A stretch of DNA of 64,000 nucleotides. Origin: Auanema rhodensis. Taxonomy: Eukaryota; Nematoda; Chromadorea; Rhabditida; Rhabditidae. The translations under genes and the position numbers were made by a program. This document shows, one piece after another, positions 61,301 through 64,000 of the stretch (the stretch's first letter is position 1; every line of letters starts with the position of its first letter). The stretch is taken from assembly GCA_964057225.1 (NCBI GenBank), contig OZ059899.1, positions 8,432,001-8,496,000 of the forward strand, read 5' to 3'. Below the pieces are notes generated by a model. That model saw only the letters and a list, made by a program, of their open reading frames with translations. It ran no database searches and was not told the origin of the DNA.

Positions 61301-64000
61301 TGGAGTCGTCGTTGATGTTGTTGATGTTGTTGTAGATGGAGTCGTCGTTGACGTTGTAGATGTTGTTGTAGATGGAGTCGTGCTCGTTGTTGTAGATGGA
61401 GTTGTGCTCGTTGTTGTAGATGGAGTCGTCGTTGACGTTGTAGATGTCGTCGTAGATGGAGTCGTGCTCGTTGTTGTAGATGGAGTCGTGCTCGTTGTTG
61501 TAGATGGAGTTGTGCTCGTTGTTGTAGATGGAGTCGTCGTTGACGTTGTAGATGTCGTCGTAGATGGAGTCGTGCTCGTTGTTGTAGATGGAGTCGTGCT
61601 CGTTGTTGTAGATGGAGTCGTCGTTGATGTTGTTGATGTTGTTGTAGATGGAGTCGTCGTTGACGTTGTAGATGTTGTTGTAGATGGAGTCGTGCTCGTT
61701 GTTGTAGATGGAGTCGTGCTCGTTGTTGTAGATGGAGTCGTCGTTGATGTTGTTGATGTTGTTGTAGATGGAGTCGTCGTTGACGTTGTAGATGTTGTTG
61801 TAGATGGAGTTGTGCTCGTTGTTGTAGATGGAGTCGTGCTCGTTGTTGTAGATGGAGTTGTGCTCGTTGTTGTAGATGGAGTCGTCGTTGACGTTGTAGA
61901 TGTTGTTGTAGATGGTGTCGTCGTTGACGTTGTAGATGTTGTCGTAGATGGAGTCGTGCTCGTTGTTGTAGATGGAGTCGTTGTTGACGTTGTAGATGTT
62001 GTTGTAGATGGTGTCGTCGTTGACGTTGTAGATGTTGTCGTAGATGGAGTCGTGCTCGTTGTTGTAGATGGAGTCGTCGTTGACGTTGTAGATGGAGTCG
62101 TGCTCGTTGTTGTAGATGGTGTCGTCGTTGACGTTGTAGATGTTGTTGTAGATGGAGTTGTGCTCGTTGTTGTAGATGGGGTCGTCGTTGACGTTGTAGA
62201 TGTCGTCGTAGATGGAGTCGTGCTCGTTGTTGTAGATGGTGTCGTCGTTGACGTTGTAGATGTTGTTGTAGATGTCGTCGTAGATGGAGTCGTGCTCGTT
62301 GTTGTAGATGGAGTCGTGCTCGTTGTTGTAGATGGAGTCGTCGTTGATGTTGTTGATGTTGTTGTAGATGGAGTCGTCGTTGACGTTGTAGATGTTGTTG
62401 TAGATGGAGTCGTGCTCGTTGTTGTAGATGGAGTCGTGCTCGTTGTTGTAGATGGAGTCGTCGTTGATGTTGTTGATGTTGTTGTAGATGGAGTCGTCGT
62501 TGACGTTGTAGATGTCGTCGTAGATGGAGTCGTGCTCGTTGTTGTAGATGGAGTCGTGCTCGTTGTTGTAGATGGAGTCGTCGTTGATGTTGTTGATGTT
62601 GTTGTAGATGGAGTCGTCGTTGACGTTGTAGATGTTGTTGTAGATGGAGTTGTGCTCGTCGTTGTAGATGGAGTCGTGCTCGTTGTTGTAGATGAAGTCG
62701 TGCTCGTTGTTGTAGATGGAGTCGTCGTTGATGTTGTTGATGTTGTTGTAGATGGAGTCGTCGTTGACGTTGTAGATGTTGTTGTAGATGGAGTCGTGCT
62801 CGTTGTTGTAGATGGAGTTGTGCTCGTTGTTGTAGATGGAGTCGTCGTTGACGTTGTAGATGTCGTCGTAGATGGAGTCGTGCTCGTTGTTGTAGATGGA
62901 GTCGGGCTCGTTGTTGTAGATGGAGTCGTCGTTGATGTTGTTGATGTTGTTGTAGATGGAGTCGTCGTTGACGTTGTAGATGTTGTTGTAGATGGAGTCG
63001 TGCTCGTTGTTGTAGATGGAGTTGTGCTCGTTGTTGTAGATGGAGTCGTCGTTGACGTTGTAGATGTCGTCGTAGATGGAGTCGTGCTCGTTGTTGTAGA
63101 TGAAGTCGTGCTCGTTGTTGTAGATGGAGTCGTCGTTGATGTTGTTGATGTTGTTGTAGATGGAGTCGTCGTTGACGTTGTAGATGTTGTTGTAGATGGA
63201 GTTGTGCTCGTTGTTGTAGATGGAGTCGTGCTCGTCGTTGTAGATGGAGTTGTGCTCGTTGTTGTAGATGGAGTCGTCGTTGACGTTGTAGATGTTGTTG
63301 TAGATGGTGTCGTCGTTGACGTTGTAGATGTTGTCGTAGATGGAGTCGTGCTCGTTGTTGTAGATGGAGTCGTGCTAGTTGTTGTAGATGGAGTCGTGCT
63401 CGTTGTTGTAGATGGAGTCGTCGTTGACGTTGTAGATGTCGTCGTAGATGGAGTCGTGCTCGTTGTTGTAGATGGAGTCGTCGTTGAAGTTGTAGATGTC
63501 GTCGTAGATGGAGTCGTGCTCGTTGTTGTAGATGGAGTCGTCGTTGACGTTGTAGATGTTGTTGTGGATGGTGTCGTCGTTGACGTTGTAGATGTTGTTG
63601 TAGATGGAGTTGTGCTCGTTGTTGTAGATGGAGTCGTCGTTGACGTTGTAGATGTTGTCGTAGATGGAGTCGTGCTCGTTGTTGTAGATGGAGTCGTGCT
63701 CGTTGTTGTAGATGGAGTCGTCGTTGACGTTGTAGATGTTGTTGTGGATGGTGTCGTCGTTGACGTTGTAGATGTTGTTGTAGATGGAGTTGTGCTCGTT
63801 GTTGTAGATGGAGTCGTCGTTGACGTTGTAGATGTTGTCGTAGATGGAGTCGTGCTCGTTGTTGTAGATGGAGTCGTGCTCGTTGTTGTAGATGGTGTCG
63901 TCGTTGACGTTGTAGATGTTGTCGTATATGGAGTCGTGCTCGTTGTTGTAGATGGAGTCGTCGTTGACGTTGTAGATGTCGTCGTAGATGGAGTCGTGCT
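2..64000 (-). CDS. Internal part of a giant Thr/Ser/Pro-repeat (mucin-like) protein, open at both ends
   Basis: One minus-strand frame is open for all 21,333 codons, with neither start nor stop in the window. It encodes a tandem array of four-residue units (PSTT, TSTT, STTT) that combine into 20-residue modules such as STTTSTTSTTTPSTTTSTTP. The segment would be about 2 MDa before modification. Nearly every residue is Thr, Ser or Pro; rare substitutions give Arg, Lys, Ala, Ile, Leu, Met or Tyr, and I noticed no Cys. By analogy with mucin PTS domains, such a chain would be secreted, densely O-glycosylated, extended and gel- or coat-forming; that role is inference from composition. Support for coding: all indels seen keep the frame, and the abundant variants are synonymous (ACA/ACG/ACT/ACC Thr, TCT/TCC/TCA Ser, CCA Pro). 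Caution: only the TCA codons can become a stop by one change, so openness alone is weak evidence. No signal peptide, cysteine-rich, chitin-binding or transmembrane domain is visible. An untranslated satellite remains possible. Confidence 0.6.
1621..4416. repeat. 1,392-bp higher-order repeat, tandem pair
   Basis: Bases 1,621-3,024 match 3,013-4,416 at a constant offset of 1,392 bp (116 units). Shared rare markers include acgttgaagatg (aag at 1,651 and 3,043), a cttgtag variant (2,703 and 4,095), aagttgtagatg (2,545 and 3,937) and ttgttctagatg (2,953 and 4,345). I saw very few differences, which suggests a recent duplication. Both copies keep the minus-strand Ser/Thr/Pro frame. Confidence 0.85.
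3613..6930. repeat. Copies at 1,860-bp offset
   Basis: About 1.46 kb starting near 3,613 recurs from 5,473, up to about 5,070 and 6,930 respectively. Markers shared at this offset are ttgttctagatg (cta at 4,350 and 6,210), cttgtag (4,095 and 5,955) and acgttgaagatg (aag at 4,771 and 6,631). Differences include aagttgtagatg at 3,937 against acgttgtagatg in the later copy, and a cgtagacg variant near 5,918 only in the later copy. The left block is itself partly the second copy of the 1,392-bp pair, so the duplications are nested. Confidence 0.8.
9733..11412. repeat. 876-bp higher-order repeat, tandem pair
   Basis: Bases 9,733-10,536 match 10,609-11,412 at an offset of 876 bp (73 units). The diagnostic rare unit gagtcgtagttg is at 10,369 and 11,245. 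The last 40 bases carry two single-base differences, one being the ttgttctagatg form at 11,389, which gives Arg in the Ser/Thr/Pro frame. Confidence 0.8.
18709..21900. repeat. Copies at 2,340-bp offset, with a third partial copy to about 22.2 kb
   Basis: Bases 18,709-19,560 match 21,049-21,900. Shared rare markers are the ttggcgtagatg unit (18,865 and 21,205), a gttatag variant (18,917 and 21,257) and a gacattg variant (cat at 19,034-19,036 and 21,374-21,376). The copies differ at 19,091, where ctccttg replaces ctcgttg. A third partial copy with the same three markers follows 756 bp later (ttggcg at 21,961, gacattg near 22,130). Confidence 0.8.
19681..23628. repeat. Copies at 2,556-bp offset
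   Basis: Bases 19,681-21,072 match 22,237-23,628. Shared rare variants are tccttgacg at 20,491 and 23,047 with the linked ttatgg about 20 bases later, and gagtcgtgcttg at 20,953 and 23,509. The tccttg/ttatgg pair recurs at 28,747 and 33,163, so it tags one ancestral segment copied at least four times in the window. On the minus strand the pair changes two Thr codons, to Arg and Ile. Confidence 0.8.
23953..26832. repeat. Copies at 1,740-bp offset
   Basis: About 1.14 kb from near 23,953 recurs from near 25,693, ending around 25,092 and 26,832. The ttgtggtagatg marker at about 24,865 recurs at 26,605. The same marker appears 828 bp further on (27,433), so a smaller duplication of this part continues to the right. 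Differences include atgtcgtcgttg near 24,457 against gtgtcgtcgttg in the later copy. The ttgtggtagatg form is synonymous on the minus strand (Thr ACA to ACC). Confidence 0.75.
28321..34008. repeat. Copies at 4,416-bp offset flanking the 1,908-bp repeat
   Basis: Bases 28,321-29,592 match 32,737-34,008 (368 units apart). Shared markers are tccttg (28,747 and 33,163), cttgtag (28,935 and 33,351) and gtgtcgtgctcg (29,389 and 33,805). One difference is aagtcgtgctcg at 29,101 against gagtcgtgctcg at 33,517, which is Ser against Pro in the Ser/Thr/Pro frame. Confidence 0.8.
29269..32820. repeat. 1,908-bp higher-order repeat, tandem pair
   Basis: Bases 29,269-30,912 match 31,177-32,820. Diagnostic shared variants are gtgtcgtgctcg at 29,389 and 31,297, and the tagagggag variant (30,143 and 32,051), which is synonymous on the minus strand (Pro CCA to CCC) but Asp to Glu on the plus strand. 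The copies looked identical at nearly all positions I compared. Confidence 0.85.
34561..35820. repeat. Long-range copy of the 5' end of the window (about 33.6 kb away)
   Basis: The rare units found near the window start reappear here in the same order: gcgtcgtcgttg (34,801, as 1,165), cagttgtgctcg (34,837, as 1,201), ttgtagtagatg (34,933, as 1,333), the shortened gatgttgtcgtag join (35,064, as 1,464) and gtgctag (35,107, as 1,507). The offset changes from 33,636 to 33,600 to 33,576 through whole-unit deletions. Best correspondence is 34,741-35,820 with 1,105-2,244. Scattered single-base differences suggest an older event than the 1,908-bp pair. Confidence 0.8.
36457..44856. repeat. About 3.84-3.90-kb higher-order repeat, slightly more than two tandem copies
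   Basis: Bases 36,457-40,980 match 40,297-44,856. The offset steps from 3,840 to 3,900 at about 37,141 (60 bp extra in the later copy) and to 3,876 after about 37,900 (24 bp missing in the later copy). Shared markers are the gtagtagatg variant (37,491 and 41,391), gtgctag (38,527 and 42,403) and gttaatg (tta at 40,003 and 43,879). Copies therefore diverge by loss or gain of whole 12-mers while keeping register. Confidence 0.8.
43189..55494. repeat. 6,132-bp higher-order repeat, near-exact tandem pair
   Basis: This is the largest duplication seen. Bases 43,189-49,362 match 49,321-55,494 at a constant offset of 6,132 bp (511 units). Rare markers agree along the full length: gttaatg (43,879 and 50,011), gtgctgg (45,031 and 51,163), tatatg (46,831 and 52,963), gtactcg shortly after, and ggaatcg (47,978 and 54,110). 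I saw no length difference between the copies and almost no substitutions. This implies a very recent duplication or an assembly repeat. Confidence 0.85.
51661..58272. repeat. Copies at 3,672- then 3,792-bp offset
   Basis: From about 51,661 the sequence recurs from about 55,333. The offset is 3,672 bp at the tatatg marker (52,963 and 56,635) and the aagtcg unit (53,173 and 56,845), then 3,792 bp at the next aagtcg unit (53,749 and 57,541) and at aagttgtagatg (54,085 and 57,877). A 120-bp (ten-unit) length difference therefore lies between about 53,450 and 53,749. Because the source lies inside the 6,132-bp pair, this block is a third partial copy of that segment. Confidence 0.75.
58273..64000. 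repeat. Right-hand part of the array, shuffled shorter copies
   Basis: This part reuses segments found further left in a less regular order. The rare acgttgtagacg unit appears at 58,273, at 60,889 (offset 2,616 bp) and again near 61,065. A gagttgtgctcg unit followed by tcgttgtagatg is at 59,509 and 62,647. The gtggatggtg variant, absent over most of 54.2-57.9 kb, is present again near 57.95, 58.3, 60.4, 60.6 and 63.5-63.8 kb. The array runs off the window inside a unit. Confidence 0.7.
61015..61026. repeat. Half-unit 6-bp duplication that shifts the 12-bp register
   Basis: The hexamer tagatg occurs twice in a row here. It is the only departure from 12-bp register that I found in the window. 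All units after it are offset by 6 bp relative to those before it. In the minus-strand frame it adds two residues (Ser-Thr) and keeps the frame open. Confidence 0.9.

Larger units (their letters stand above)
1..64000. repeat. 64-kb tandem array of 12-bp units grouped in 60-bp modules
   Basis: The entire window is made of 12-mers. The main + strand classes are acgttgtagatg, then ttgttgtagatg, then gagtcgtgctcg, then ttgttgtagatg again, then gagtcgtcgttg, giving a common 60-bp module. Modules are lengthened or shortened by whole 12- or 24-bp steps. Every 60-base line up to 61,020 starts on a 12-mer boundary, so the register is unbroken for about 5,085 units. A typical module has 23 T, 22 G, 9 A and 6 C on the + strand, which is a strong G-over-C skew with about 47% GC. 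No interspersed unique DNA occurs anywhere, so there is no gap between genes to describe separately. Both edges of the window lie inside the array, so its full length is unknown. Confidence 0.98.

Noticed and set aside
3-64000. Plus-strand open frame encoding Val/Asp/Gly repeats as a real gene
   Set aside because: Its openness follows from the minus-strand codon structure because the two frames share wobble positions. Its composition is implausible for a protein, and several variants are synonymous only on the minus strand.
1-64000. The two other minus-strand frames (Ile/Tyr/Asn/Glu/His/Asp-rich and His/Leu/Gln/Arg-rich)
   Set aside because: Both look open within the consensus but contain stops. 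The first is broken by CTA or TTA on the + strand at 2,958, 4,350, 6,210, 8,130, 11,394, 12,726, 13,458, 16,782 and 57,942. The second is broken at 1,576, 14,314, 18,604, 35,764, 40,003, 43,879, 50,011 and 60,763, among others.
1-64000. CRISPR array
   Set aside because: There are no unique spacers; the units are contiguous, 12 bp long and variants of one another.
1-64000. Centromeric or telomeric satellite
   Set aside because: No telomere-type hexamer array or known 150-180-bp monomer is seen. A non-coding satellite cannot be excluded, but the wobble-position bias and frame-preserving indels make a coding repeat more likely.
1-64000. Short plus-strand reading frames starting at the many atg triplets within gatgg and gatgt
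   Set aside because: The atg triplets lie in the + frame that meets a tag stop within one or two 12-mers, so they encode only short peptides repeated by the array.
1-64000. Mobile element or transposon within the array
   Set aside because: No inverted repeats, target-site duplications, integrase-like frames or any non-repeat insertion were seen.

Overview
The whole 64,000-base window is one uninterrupted, highly ordered tandem repeat. I see no unique sequence, transposon, RNA gene, telomere, promoter or ordinary gene in it. The basic unit is a 12-mer, and five 12-mers usually make a 60-bp module. On the + strand the classes are a: acgttgtagatg; b: ttgttgtagatg (with tcgtcgtagatg and ttgtcgtagatg forms); c: gagtcgtgctcg; d: gagtcgtcgttg (with gtgtcgtcgttg forms). 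The 12-bp register holds from base 1 to about 61,014. One 6-bp step (duplicated tagatg, 61,015-61,026) then shifts it by half a unit to the end. I saw no insertion or deletion that is not a multiple of 3.

Read on the minus strand, one frame (codons complementary to + triplets 2-4, 5-7 ... 63,998-64,000) stays open through all 21,333 codons. It encodes almost only threonine, serine and proline; a typical 20-residue module is STTTSTTSTTTPSTTTSTTP (about 65% Thr, 25% Ser, 10% Pro). The other two minus frames are broken by stops, and two of the three plus frames carry a stop in nearly every module. The common sequence variants fall on the wobble base of the Ser/Thr/Pro frame, and almost all of them are synonymous. 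The best reading is an internal segment of a giant mucin-like (PTS-domain) protein gene on the minus strand, with its start, end and any other domains outside the window. The alternative is a non-coding satellite that happens to lack stops.

Above the 60-bp module the array is built of nested duplications whose offsets are multiples of 12 bp. They include a 636-bp pair (1-1,320), 1,392- and 1,860-bp offsets (1.6-6.9 kb), 876 bp (9.7-11.4 kb), 2,340 and 2,556 bp (18.7-23.6 kb), 1,740 bp (24-26.8 kb), 1,908 and 4,416 bp (28.3-34.0 kb), about 3.84-3.9 kb (36.5-44.9 kb), a near-exact 6,132-bp tandem pair (43.2-55.5 kb) and 3,672-3,792 bp (51.7-58.3 kb). Sequence near 1.1-2.2 kb reappears at 34.7-35.8 kb. 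This is the pattern expected from repeated unequal exchange, although assembly error must be excluded.

The organism cannot be named from this sequence. A purely tandem 64-kb Thr/Ser/Pro region suggests a eukaryote with giant secreted mucins, glues or cell-surface glycoproteins, assembled from long reads. A prokaryotic giant surface protein is not excluded. All repeat comparisons were made by eye, so block boundaries are approximate to one or a few 12-mers.
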